Below are positions 1-7,708 of a stretch of DNA of 12,772 bases, piece after piece. Every line of letters starts with the position of its first letter. Within the stretch, counting starts at the first letter, position 1. Source of the stretch: Methylobacterium sp. (GTDB taxonomy: Bacteria; Pseudomonadota; Alphaproteobacteria; Rhizobiales; Beijerinckiaceae); assembly GCA_021154065.1 (NCBI GenBank), contig JAJKJG010000022.1:1-12772 (forward strand), written 5' to 3'. Under the pieces are notes generated by a model. It saw nothing but the letters and a program-made list of their open reading frames with translations, ran no database searches and was not told the DNA's origin. The position numbers and the translations under genes were made by a program.

Positions 1-3000
1 GGCGCGGCGAGCGGTCCTAGGCTCGCGGTCGACACGGCTGCTCCCGGCTCACCGGCACCGGCCGGCACTGCCGAGGCCGCCGTCGGCAAGGCGCCCGCGC
101 CCGAGAAAGGCCGGCCGGCTGCCGACGGCAAGGCAAAGGGCGAGACCGGGCCTGCCGCTGCGGGCGCGGCCGCGACCGAAGCCGAGCCCGGCGAGGGTGG
201 CGCCGGCGCCGCCGGGGCACCCGTCACGGTCGAGCTCCACATGCCCGAGCCGCCGAGCCGGCCCTCGCCCGCGACGGTCAAGCGGATCGCGGGCGTCAAG
301 GCACGCGCGACCGGCAAGGCGACCGCGCACGCCGCTCTGCCGCCCGGCGCCAAGCAGGTCGGGGATGCGCAGAAGGCCGTCACTCCGCCGGACGCCGAGC
401 GCGCCGCCGCGGGCCGCGAGAAGCTGATCGCCACCGTCAACGCCGCCCCGAGCCCGGAGATCGTCGCGCTCTGCGAGCGCATCCGCAAGGTGATCCGCGA
501 CAAGCGTCCGCCAGACGAAGACGCGCTCGCGGAAGCGAAGCCCGAGGAGGCGGCGGCCGAAGCCGGCAGCCAGCTCAACGCGACGATCGACGGCGAGACC
601 AAGAAGGTCGAGGGCAACTACGGCGCCATGGCGACGAGCCCGGCGCCGGCGCCGGCGCAGCCGGGAGCGCCGATCCCGCCCCAGCCGGCCGCCGCCGAGA
701 CGGCGCCGATCAACGCCAAGGCGGCGGTGCCCGATCCGGTGCCCGAAGGCAGCGTGTCGCTCGACAAGGATGCGGCGGCCGCGCGCCAGAAGACCGAGGC
801 CGCCGGCATGGACAAGCCGGCCGCGCAGCTCGTGCAGAGCGGCCCGATCGCCGAGGCGCGCGCGGCGCAGGGCGAGCTCGACCAGGCGGCCAAGGAGGAT
901 CCGGCCCAGGTCCTCGCCAAGCAGCAGGACGCGCTCGGCAAGGCCGACGCCGACATGGCGGGCCTCCAGATGCAGGCGCTCGAGGCGCTCACCGCGTCGC
1001 GCCAGGGCACCGTCAAGCGCGCCGGCGCCCGCCAGGAAGGCATGGTCGGCACCGAGGAGCAGATGCGCGCCAAGGCCGGCGCCGAGGCCAAGGCGGCCTT
1101 CGACGAGGCGCAGTCGGCGGTCAAGGCGCTGCTCAAGAACCTCGCGCCGAACGCGATGGCGAAGTGGGAGGCGGCAAAGACCGTCCTCACCACCCAGTTC
1201 AAGAACGACCTCAAGATCGTCAAGGAGCGCGTCGACGAGCGCCATTCGGGCGCCAGCGGCTTCGTCGTCGGGCTCTGGGACGCGGTCACGGGCCTGCCCG
1301 GCTGGGCGACCGACGCGTACGACCGGGCCGAGAAGAATTTCGCCGACGGGGTGATCGACAAGCTGACGGCGATCTCGGCCGAGGTGAACTCGGTCATCGC
1401 CGCCTGCGACCTCATCATCACCGGCGCGCGCGAGCGCATCGCCAAGATCTTCGGAGAGCTGCCGGCCTCGCTGCAGGGCTGGGCGGCCGAGGAACAGAAG
1501 AAGTTCGACGGTCAGCTCGACACCCTCCACAACGAGGTGATCGCGGCGCGCGACGCCTTCAACAAGGACCTCATCGAGCGCTCGAGCCAGGCGGTCGACG
1601 AGGTGCGGGCCGAGATCGCCGAGCTGCGCAAGAAGGCGGGCGGTCTCATTGGGCGGATCGTCGCCGCCGTCGGCCGCTTCCTCGACGATCCGGTCAAATT
1701 CATCATCGAGGGGCTGCTCGAGCTCCTCGGCATCGCGCCGGCGGCGTTCTGGGCCGTCGTCGCCAAGATCAAGAAGGTCGTCCGCGACATCATCGACGAC
1801 CCGATGGGCTTCGCCAACAACCTGATGAAGGGGCTGGGCCAGGGCTTTTCGCAGTTCTTCGACAATTTCGGCACCCACCTGATCAAGGGTTTCCTCGGCT
1901 GGCTGCTCGGCGACCTGAAGGGCGTGCAGATCCCGAAGGATTTCTCGCTGAAGAGCATCGTCACCTTCTTCCTGCAGATCATGGGCATCACCTGGCCCAA
2001 CATCCGCAAGATCCTGGCGAAGAAGATCGGCGAGAAGAACGTCGCGCTCATCGAGAAGGTCTACTCGCTCGTCTCGCTGCTCATCGAGAAGGGGCCCGAG
2101 GGCATCTTCGAGATGATCAAGGAGAAGCTCGATCCGCAGGCGATCGTCGACCAGGTCATCGACATGGCGATCGACTACATGGTGACGGCGATCGCCAAGC
2201 AGGTGGCGGTGCGCCTGCTGCTGCTGTTCAACCCCGCCGGCGCGATCCTGCAGGCGATCGAGGCGATCTACCGCGTCCTCAAATGGGTGTTCCAGAACGC
2301 CGCCAGGATCTTCACGCTGATCGAGACGATCGTGAATGGCCTCGCCGACGTCATCGCCGGCAACGTCGGCGGCTTCGCCGCCGCGGTCGAGAAAGGCCTC
2401 GCGATGCTGATCCCGCCGGTGCTCGGCTTCATCGCCGACTATTTCAGCCTCGGCGACCTGCCGCAGGCGGTGGCGAAGCAGATCAAGAGCTTCCGCGAAT
2501 GGATCCTCGGCCTCATCGAGAAGGCGTTCGATTGGATCATCGAAAAGGGCAAGGCGCTGCTCGCCTCAGTGGGGATCGGGAAGAAGGAGAAGGGTCCGGG
2601 CAAAAAGCCCGGGGTCGACGATGATATTGGGGAGAAGATCAACTTTGCCGCCGAAGGAGAGCGGCACAGTGTCTGGATCGCCCCGGCCGGGAGCTCGGTG
2701 GAAGTTTTCATAGCGAGTACGACCCAGGCCGTTGGCGCACTCCTGAACGACCTCCGCGGTAAGCTGACCAAGCTGGGCGCTCAAGATCGCAAGAAGGCGG
2801 AGTCGTTGATCGAGGAGGCGGAGGTCGCGCTCCAGGCAACGAAAGCCGAGGGCGGGAAAGCGAAGGCGGCAAAAGAGCAAGCCAAGGCAGCGCCTGACGT
2901 CGCACAGAAGGTGTCGAACGCAGCCTCGACGGACAATGCCGCCGCAGACGAAGAGAGGGCTTTGGGATCGATTTTGAAGGACCTGTTCGTCCTCATGAAA

Positions 3001-3585
3001 GTTTCGCCCATCGACCAAAAGGTTGCCGTTTACCGCATTTTGCTCGGCACCGCGGACATCAGCATCGAGACGTTCGAGAATTCAAACAAGGGAATCGCAT
3101 CGAAGCCCGATACCTATCGTCGTGCTTCTCGAACGGCGATCGTGACGCAGCTCCCGGCACTCGCAGCGATGTCTGCATTCCTTCAGGCGAGCGCGTCGGT
3201 GATTCCGAGGGAATATAGTAAGGCGCGCAGCGAGATTTTCGAGGACTGGGTCCGCGACCACGTGAGTGCATCGAAGCCGGGGCCCAAGTTCAAGAGTCCG
3301 CCTATTGATCCATTCATCGACCGGCAGCAGCGCGACGCAGACGGCGTCAAAGGAAACACTTTGTACGAGACAAAGAGCCACATCCTCGGCGGTCCGAGCG
3401 GCGAGGATATTGCTCAGATGGAGGATTATCAGAAAATCATAAAATATGGGCTTCGCGACACGAAAGGAGGCGGTCCTTATGCAAAGGTTGCTTACGCCTT
3501 CCACGACCTTGGGGTCAGGGAGGCTTGGGAACCTGACTTGAAATCCTACCTTCCTAGCCACGAGATCGTGACGCCAAGCGCATAG
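1..3585 (+). CDS. Large eCIS-associated polymorphic toxin-like protein with C-terminal PD-(D/E)xK nuclease domain (5' partial)
   Basis: The reading frame is open from base 1, so the true start lies left of the window; 1194 residues are visible (numbered from codon 1). Order: Ala/Pro/Gly-rich linker (about 1-250), Ala/Glu-rich coiled-coil section (about 250-540), long amphipathic/hydrophobic helical section (about 544-857) with phrases such as FNPAGAI and ITWPNIRKIL, a Lys/Gly-rich hinge (about 858-880), a short FAAEGERHSVWI segment, charged helices, then a terminal domain (about 1070-1194). That domain shows D1112/D1114, E1123-T-K1125 and Q1139-MED-Y1143, the D...ExK...QxxxY pattern of PD-(D/E)xK nucleases. 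From memory of the family, the body resembles the scaffold of DUF4157-headed proteins encoded near extracellular contractile injection systems; the DUF4157 part would be upstream. Role as a delivered DNA- or RNA-cutting toxin is inferred. It heads an operon with the next two genes. Confidence is high for a real gene, moderate for function. Confidence 0.85.
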   Translation, partial: GAASGPRLAVDTAAPGSPAPAGTAEAAVGKAPAPEKGRPAADGKAKGETGPAAAGAAATEAEPGEGGAGAAGAPVTVELHMPEPPSRPSPATVKRIAGVKARATGKATAHAALPPGAKQVGDAQKAVTPPDAERAAAGREKLIATVNAAPSPEIVALCERIRKVIRDKRPPDEDALAEAKPEEAAAEAGSQLNATIDGETKKVEGNYGAMATSPAPAPAQPGAPIPPQPAAAETAPINAKAAVPDPVPEGSVSLDKDAAAARQKTEAAGMDKPAAQLVQSGPIAEARAAQGELDQAAKEDPAQVLAKQQDALGKADADMAGLQMQALEALTASRQGTVKRAGARQEGMVGTEEQMRAKAGAEAKAAFDEAQSAVKALLKNLAPNAMAKWEAAKTVLTTQFKNDLKIVKERVDERHSGASGFVVGLWDAVTGLPGWATDAYDRAEKNFADGVIDKLTAISAEVNSVIAACDLIITGARERIAKIFGELPASLQGWAAEEQKKFDGQLDTLHNEVIAARDAFNKDLIERSSQAVDEVRAEIAELRKKAGGLIGRIVAAVGRFLDDPVKFIIEGLLELLGIAPAAFWAVVAKIKKVVRDIIDDPMGFANNLMKGLGQGFSQFFDNFGTHLIKGFLGWLLGDLKGVQIPKDFSLKSIVTFFLQIMGITWPNIRKILAKKIGEKNVALIEKVYSLVSLLIEKGPEGIFEMIKEKLDPQAIVDQVIDMAIDYMVTAIAKQVAVRLLLLFNPAGAILQAIEAIYRVLKWVFQNAARIFTLIETIVNGLADVIAGNVGGFAAAVEKGLAMLIPPVLGFIADYFSLGDLPQAVAKQIKSFREWILGLIEKAFDWIIEKGKALLASVGIGKKEKGPGKKPGVDDDIGEKINFAAEGERHSVWIAPAGSSVEVFIASTTQAVGALLNDLRGKLTKLGAQDRKKAESLIEEAEVALQATKAEGGKAKAAKEQAKAAPDVAQKVSNAASTDNAAADEERALGSILKDLFVLMKVSPIDQKVAVYRILLGTADISIETFENSNKGIASKPDTYRRASRTAIVTQLPALAAMSAFLQASASVIPREYSKARSEIFEDWVRDHVSASKPGPKFKSPPIDPFIDRQQRDADGVKGNTLYETKSHILGGPSGEDIAQMEDYQKIIKYGLRDTKGGGPYAKVAYAFHDLGVREAWEPDLKSYLPSHEIVTPSA

Positions 3586-4630
3586 AAGGGCGCGCCTGAT
3601 GACATCGCAGCTCAACCTGCTTCTGCAGAGCATCAACCCGGGTGCGGGGACGCTCGCGTCGGTGCTCGAAACCTCGATCCGGAGCGTGGTTCAAGAGCTT
3701 CTCGACCGCGGTGTCTGGACGCTGCCCATCGACATTTGGACTAAGGGGAAGCCGGATTCAAAGCGGTCCGCTAGTTCGCTTGACGATGTTGCGAAAGACG
3801 TCACGCGGCGCGCCAAGTCAGGTGCGGTCGCCGGCCACGCGGAGCGCAGGTCGGCTCAGGTCGAAATCATCCAGCGCCGCTCCAGCATCGCGTTTCTTTG
3901 CGCTGCCGATTTGACTGAGGATCGCTCTCGGGATGCGCTTGGCCACCTTGCCGGGATCGGCGAGCGCATTTGGCGAGACTGCAGTGGGGCGGCCAATGTG
4001 GGGCCCGGTTTTTCGGTCCGGCCGATCAACTTCGACTATGAGAGGCCGCAGCCTCCACGCATAGGGCACGTCTGGGTTCCAGGCGACGCAGCTTACTTTC
4101 TGGACCACGAGTTCCACGAATCCAGCCCTCGCGGAGACAAAGCCAATCTGTCTTTGCTGATCTCGTCGGAGCTCCCGGACGGCGTCGTGCGGCACGAGAT
4201 TCCAGGATTGACGATCATCCGCTGCCGAGGTCCGGCTGAAGACCGCCAGGCCTTCGCTTCGCAACTTCGCGCATTGGAGGTCTGGGTTTCGTCTCTCCTC
4301 AAGCTCCCGATCGATTCGGATTACAAGGAAAATGGGGATCAACGCCTCAAGGTGTTCGGCAAGGAAATCGTGAATCCGTTCACTTTCTACGATTCCATGA
4401 CTAACGTCGGCTACAAGAGCATGGCTGAAACCGAGGCACGCGATATCAGCGGAGACGACCGGAAAGAAGTGGAAGATCTGCTGAAGATCAAGACGCTCCC
4501 GAACGATCGCCGCGTACAGCGGGTCATCATCATATTCCCCACTCGCGCGGCCGCCGTTCACAATCGCAGGGCTTTGGTGGATTTGGGCGCCTCTGGAGCC
4601 GTCTACATCGACGACGAAGGAGAGCTCTGG
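2620..4630. other. Lower-GC segment spanning toxin domain and second gene (candidate exchanged module)
   Basis: From about 2620 to about 4630 the codons shift to A/T-containing third positions. Hand counts of single 60-base lines give 29/60 G+C at 3061-3120 and 31/60 at 4381-4440, against 45/60 at 901-960 and 42/60 at 4861-4920. The left edge falls in the Lys/Gly hinge of the large protein and the right edge falls just before the third gene. These are the edges expected if a toxin domain and its partner gene were acquired together by recombination onto a resident scaffold. Edges are judged by eye, to within some tens of bases. Confidence 0.7.
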
Positions 4631-4660
4631 AATCCGGCGGCCGTAGGAGGCACCCCATGA
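3599..4660 (+). CDS. Unrecognised 353-aa protein, candidate immunity partner of the upstream toxin domain
   Basis: I do not recognise this protein. ATG 3599 follows the toxin stop by 13 nt and is preceded by a GAAGGG ribosome-binding sequence; its stop overlaps the next start (ATGA at 4657-4660). The product is soluble, with no signal peptide or membrane segment. It appears to have a mixed alpha/beta core: strand-like stretches at SSIAFLCAADL, GLTIIRC and VQRVIIIFP, and a charged helix around ISGDDRKEVEDLLKI. Base composition is lower in GC than the genes to either side and matches the toxin domain before it. Position directly after a variable toxin domain and shared composition suggest an immunity or toxin-accessory role. 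At 353 aa it is longer than many immunity proteins, so an adaptor, a chaperone or a second effector component remains possible. The gene call is solid; the role is inference. Confidence 0.85.
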   Translation: MTSQLNLLLQSINPGAGTLASVLETSIRSVVQELLDRGVWTLPIDIWTKGKPDSKRSASSLDDVAKDVTRRAKSGAVAGHAERRSAQVEIIQRRSSIAFLCAADLTEDRSRDALGHLAGIGERIWRDCSGAANVGPGFSVRPINFDYERPQPPRIGHVWVPGDAAYFLDHEFHESSPRGDKANLSLLISSELPDGVVRHEIPGLTIIRCRGPAEDRQAFASQLRALEVWVSSLLKLPIDSDYKENGDQRLKVFGKEIVNPFTFYDSMTNVGYKSMAETEARDISGDDRKEVEDLLKIKTLPNDRRVQRVIIIFPTRAAAVHNRRALVDLGASGAVYIDDEGELWNPAAVGGTP

Positions 4661-5226
4661 CCCTTTCCGAGCAGCTCTGGCGCACCGAGGACCACGCGCG
4701 GTGGTTCATCATTCCGGATGCCGACCGGCCGCGTCCGGGCGCTCTCGCGCTTCGCGCGCTCTCCGGCGAGGAGGCCGGCGTCGATCCCGACTGGGCCCGC
4801 CGCTACGAGGTCGCGGAAGCCGAAGGCCGGGCCTTTGCCAAGGAGGAGTTCGGCTACACCCTCGACGAGATCAGGCGCCGCGTCGACGCCAAGCTCGCCG
4901 CCATGCGCGAGGATCTCGACGCGGCAAGGCGCACGCCCGTGGCGACCGACAGCCCGATCACCCCGAACGCCGTCCCGGCCATCGTCGCGCTCGTCGCGAA
5001 GCTGCCGCGCGTTATCCTCGACAACCTGTCCGGCGAGCCGGCCCGTATCGAAAAGGCCGGCGGCGAGCTCGCCGCGCTCAAGCAGCGGCTCGTCGCGGCA
5101 GGCATCGACATCGACGACCGACTCACGCAATTCCCCGATCGGCTCGCGGCGCTGCGCCGGGACTTCGAGGCGCGCGGAAAGCCGAAAGACGGCCCGCCAG
5201 CAGGCGAGGGCCGGAGCGATCACTGA
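4657..5226 (+). CDS. Unrecognised 189-aa helical protein, third gene of the eCIS-toxin operon
   Basis: The start ATG overlaps the previous stop (ATGA) and has an AGGAGG ribosome-binding sequence, so it is translationally coupled. The protein is soluble and mostly helical. An N-terminal part contains RTEDHARWFIIPDADRP, a Glu/Ala/Arg-rich helix runs over roughly residues 48-88 (TLDEIRRRVDAKLAAMRED), and a second helical stretch contains IVALVAKLPRVILDNL and ELAALKQRLVAAGIDIDD. The tail is Gly/Pro/Lys-rich. No domain is recognised. Its GC content is back at the host level, unlike the preceding gene, so it probably belongs to the resident scaffold rather than to the exchanged toxin module. A structural or chaperone-like accessory of the large protein is one possibility. 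Its last bases overlap the convergent kinase gene: the two stop codons sit within 5220-5226. Confidence 0.82.
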   Translation: MTLSEQLWRTEDHARWFIIPDADRPRPGALALRALSGEEAGVDPDWARRYEVAEAEGRAFAKEEFGYTLDEIRRRVDAKLAAMREDLDAARRTPVATDSPITPNAVPAIVALVAKLPRVILDNLSGEPARIEKAGGELAALKQRLVAAGIDIDDRLTQFPDRLAALRRDFEARGKPKDGPPAGEGRSDH

Positions 5227-6920
5227 AGCGGCGCCGCGACGGCGCAGACGACGCCCTCGCGCTCGAACGACATCGCAACCTCGCCGTTGAGGTCCTGCGC
5301 CAGCGTCCGCTCGATGAGCCGCGATCCGAAGCCGCGGCGCAGCGGCGGCGCGACCGGCGGGCCGCCGCGCTCGGTCCAGCAAAAATGCATCAGCCCGCGC
5401 TCGAGCGTCCAGCGGATCTGGACCTGGCCGGCGCTGCTCGACAGCGCGCCGTATTTGGCGGCGTTGGTGGCGAGCTCCTGCAGGGCCATCGCGAGCGCCA
5501 GCGCCCCCTTCGGCTTCAGGCGCAGCTCGGGTCCGCGGATCGAGAACCGCTCCGAGCCGTTCTCCGCGAACGGCTCGATCGCCCGGGCGACGATCTCGTG
5601 CAGGTCGGCGCCCTCCCAGTTCTCGCGGGTCAGCACGTCGTGCGCCCGCGACAGCGCCAGGAGCCGCGCCTCGAAGCCGCCGACCGCGCGCTCGAGGCCG
5701 TCGGCGCCGCGGAAGGTCTGCACCGCGATCGACTGCACGGTCGCGAGCGTGTTCTTGACCCGGTGGTTCAGCTCGTGGATCAGAAGCTGCTCCTGCTCGG
5801 CCGCGACGCGCATGTCGTGGATGTCGGTCGCGGTGCCGATGTAGGACCGGACCTCGCCGTCGCGCGCCAGCGGCACGCAGGACATGCGGTGCCAGCGGTA
5901 TTGGCCGTCGTGCCGGCGCACGCGCACGTCGAGCTCGAACGGCAGGCCGGCGGCGACGCTGGCGTCGCGCGTCGCGAGGGCCTCGGCGCGATCGTCGGGA
6001 TGCAGGTTTGCGGAGCGCTCGCCGAGCTCGGCGCCGACCGGCCCGCCATGGTAGTCGAGGAAGCGCTGGTTGGTGTAGGTCGCCCGCCCGTCGCTCGCCC
6101 GCATGATCCAGACGATCTGGGGCAGCGCCTCGGCGAGACTGCGGAACATCTCCTCGCTGTCGCGCAGCGCCTCCTCGGCCCGCTTGCGCTTGGTGATGTC
6201 GATGATGGCGCCGATGGCGCGCAGCGCGCGGCCGTCGCCGTCGCCGTCGAAGAAGACCCGCCCGCGGGTCGAGATCCAGCGCTTGGCGCCGTCGCCGGCG
6301 CGCCGGATGCGGAACTCGGTCGCGTAGCGGCCCTCGCCGTCGCCGGCGTAGGCGCCGCGGTAGAGCGCGTTCACGCGCTCGCGGTCGCGCGGGTCGATCA
6401 GGGCCGAGAACAGCTTTGGATCGGCCGCGACCTCCTCGCCGATGCCGAGGATGGCGCGCATCCGCGCCGACCAGCGCCGCGCGCCGGTGGTCGCATCGAC
6501 GTCCCAGGTGCCGATCGAGGCCGCTTCGGTTGCCAGGCGAAGCCGCTCCTCGCTCTCGGCGAGCGCACGCTCACGGGCGCTGTGCTCCTCGGTCACGTCG
6601 CGGAACGAGACCGCGAGCCCGTCCGCGAGCGGGATGACGACGCCGCGCGCGAACCGGCCTGGGTGCACGCTGCTCGCCGCCTCGACATCGACCCGTTCCC
6701 GGCCCGCCATGGCGGACCGGAACGCGGTCTCGACGACGGTGCCGCGCGCGCCCGGCACGAGGTCCCAGTAGAGCCGTCCGACGATCGCGTCGCTGCCGAG
6801 CCAGCGCCGCGCCGCTTCGTTTGCCGCGGCGACGCGCCAGTCGCGGTCGAGCGCGTACAGCGCTTCACCGAGCGCGTCGCTGAAGGCGAGGACCGGGGCG
6901 AGATCGTTCAGGCTGAGCAA
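5220..6920 (-). CDS. Cytoplasmic HWE-family sensor histidine kinase with three PAS-like domains (kinase 1)
   Basis: Sensor kinase of the HWE family, which in alphaproteobacteria commonly signals to PhyR-type or single-domain response regulators. With the TTG start at 6920 (AAGG a few bases upstream) the product is 566 aa. PAS-like domains lie at about 10-118 (YALDRDWRVAAANEAA), 122-250 (ending AIIDITKRKRAEE) and 256-375 (NLHPDDRAEAL). The kinase core starts near 379: H-box ELNHRVKN with phospho-accepting His near 386, N-box ELATNAAKYGALS with Asn 486, WTE of the G1 box at 515-517, and a G-rich GFGSRLI. The N-box residue that is normally His in this family is Gln (about 481). No membrane segment or LOV cysteine motif is seen. 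The frame stays open far upstream, but the homology-like part begins here. The exact start is uncertain, as no ATG is near. Confidence 0.88.
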   Translation of the reverse strand: MLSLNDLAPVLAFSDALGEALYALDRDWRVAAANEAARRWLGSDAIVGRLYWDLVPGARGTVVETAFRSAMAGRERVDVEAASSVHPGRFARGVVIPLADGLAVSFRDVTEEHSARERALAESEERLRLATEAASIGTWDVDATTGARRWSARMRAILGIGEEVAADPKLFSALIDPRDRERVNALYRGAYAGDGEGRYATEFRIRRAGDGAKRWISTRGRVFFDGDGDGRALRAIGAIIDITKRKRAEEALRDSEEMFRSLAEALPQIVWIMRASDGRATYTNQRFLDYHGGPVGAELGERSANLHPDDRAEALATRDASVAAGLPFELDVRVRRHDGQYRWHRMSCVPLARDGEVRSYIGTATDIHDMRVAAEQEQLLIHELNHRVKNTLATVQSIAVQTFRGADGLERAVGGFEARLLALSRAHDVLTRENWEGADLHEIVARAIEPFAENGSERFSIRGPELRLKPKGALALAMALQELATNAAKYGALSSSAGQVQIRWTLERGLMHFCWTERGGPPVAPPLRRGFGSRLIERTLAQDLNGEVAMSFEREGVVCAVAAPLQ

Positions 6921-6949
6921 CGCGAAACCTTGGTCTTGCCCGGGTGACG

Positions 6950-6979
6950 GCGCCGGCGCCAAAAGCGCCGCGCCGGCGC
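6950..6979. repeat. Inverted repeat ahead of kinase 1 (two copies of a 10-bp palindrome)
   Basis: The self-complementary GCGCCGGCGC occurs at 6950-6959 and again at 6970-6979, so the two copies can pair around a 10-base loop. On the minus strand it lies 29 bases before the proposed TTG start of kinase 1. No T-run follows on either side, so it is not a classic terminator. It could affect the 5' leader of the kinase transcript or be chance in a GC-rich gap. Confidence 0.35.
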
Positions 6980-7017
6980 AGACGGCTCCGGGCTCGCCGC
7001 GAATGAAGCATGCCCGA

Positions 7018-7049
7018 CCGGCAGGCGCCAGCTCCGCGCCGGGAGCCGG
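7018..7049 (-). terminator. GC-rich two-part hairpin just after the MaoC-like gene
   Basis: Outer arms 7018-7022 / 7045-7049 (CCGGC / GCCGG) enclose inner arms 7024-7028 / 7036-7040 (GGCGC / GCGCC). The hairpin begins 2 bases past the minus-strand stop codon (7052-7054), the place expected for transcript termination or 3'-end protection. No U-tract follows, so intrinsic termination would be inefficient. Confidence 0.4.
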
Positions 7050-7051
7050 CG

Positions 7052-7666
7052 TCAGCGCGGCCGGCGCGGCACGATCGCGAGCGGGATGACGGTGTAGAGC
7101 GGCTCGCCGCGCTGGTTCACGGCCGTCCATTTGATCCGCGCGATCCCCTGCGGCTTCGTGCGCGACGGCAGCAGCTCGATCACCTCGCCCTCGAGATGGA
7201 TCACGTCGCCCGGCCGCACCGGGGCGAGCCAGCGCAGCTCGTCGACGCCGATCCCCAAGAGCGGATGCGGTCCGAACGGGCGCGCATCGGTCATCAGCCG
7301 CATGGCGATCGCGGCGGTATGCCAGCCCGAGGCGGCGAGCCCCTTGAGCGGCGTCGCTTTCGCCGCCTCCTCGTCGAGATGGTAGGGCTGCGGATCGAAC
7401 TCGGCCGCGAAGCGCTTGATCTCTTCGGCGGTGACGCGCCTGTCGGCGCTCCGGAAGCGCATTCCGAGGGCGAGGTCGTCGAACCATTCGATGGCCGGCC
7501 CGGAGGCATGGCCCTGCGGCGTGCCGGCATGGCCCTGCGGCGTGCCGGCATGCTCCGAATGTCCGACCGCGACCGGGTCGCTCGCCGGAAAGCTCTCTTT
7601 CAGCGCCTCGTCGAGGCGGTCGCTCTCCGTCTCTCCGGGGGACGGCCGCCCGGGTCTCGTCGCCAT
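7052..7666 (-). CDS. MaoC-like (R)-hydratase/dehydratase, hotdog fold, with N-terminal extension
   Basis: The 204-aa product has a MaoC-like domain at about 58-204. This fold hydrates or dehydrates enoyl-thioesters, usually CoA or ACP bound. The hydratase-2 type signature appears as FDPQPYH, giving Asp91 and His96 as the likely catalytic pair, followed by LKGLAASGWH and VRPGDVIHLEGEV. The first ~57 residues are not part of a hotdog fold. They contain the ESFPASDPVAV motif seen in many small proteobacterial proteins of unknown role, then a His-Ala-Gly-Thr-Pro-Gln-Gly unit present twice because of a 21-bp tandem repeat. The start ATG has a GGAGA ribosome-binding sequence 8 bases ahead. It follows a 26-aa membrane peptide gene by 42 nt on the same strand and may share its promoter. 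The substrate cannot be told from the sequence. Confidence 0.88.
   Translation of the reverse strand: MATRPGRPSPGETESDRLDEALKESFPASDPVAVGHSEHAGTPQGHAGTPQGHASGPAIEWFDDLALGMRFRSADRRVTAEEIKRFAAEFDPQPYHLDEEAAKATPLKGLAASGWHTAAIAMRLMTDARPFGPHPLLGIGVDELRWLAPVRPGDVIHLEGEVIELLPSRTKPQGIARIKWTAVNQRGEPLYTVIPLAIVPRRPR
7506..7547. repeat. Two perfect tandem copies of a 21-bp unit inside the MaoC-like gene
   Basis: Units at 7506-7526 and 7527-7547 are identical, and five bases (GCATG) of a third copy follow. The length is a multiple of three, so the repeat adds seven residues (containing AGTPQG) to the linker between the ESFPASDP motif and the hotdog domain without breaking the frame. Such repeats can expand and contract by slippage. 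Confidence 0.9.
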
Positions 7667-7708
7667 CGCTGATCTTCTCCGCCGAAAGGCGCGGCCGGGA
7701 AAATGGCT

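Noticed and set aside
49..1878. 609-aa open frame on the minus strand opposite the large eCIS-type protein
   Set aside because: Asp/Arg/Leu-rich composition typical of the antisense frame of a GC-rich gene, with no domain; the + frame has clear conserved-looking domains.
4100..4125. Possible zinc-protease motif (DHEFHES) in the 353-aa protein
   Set aside because: The order is H-E-x-H, not HExxH, and no third ligand or surrounding helix pattern supports a metalloprotease.
4701..6947. 748-aa + frame across the third operon gene and kinase 1
   Set aside because: Shadow frame: it overlaps two better-supported genes and has Arg/Ala-rich sequence without domains.
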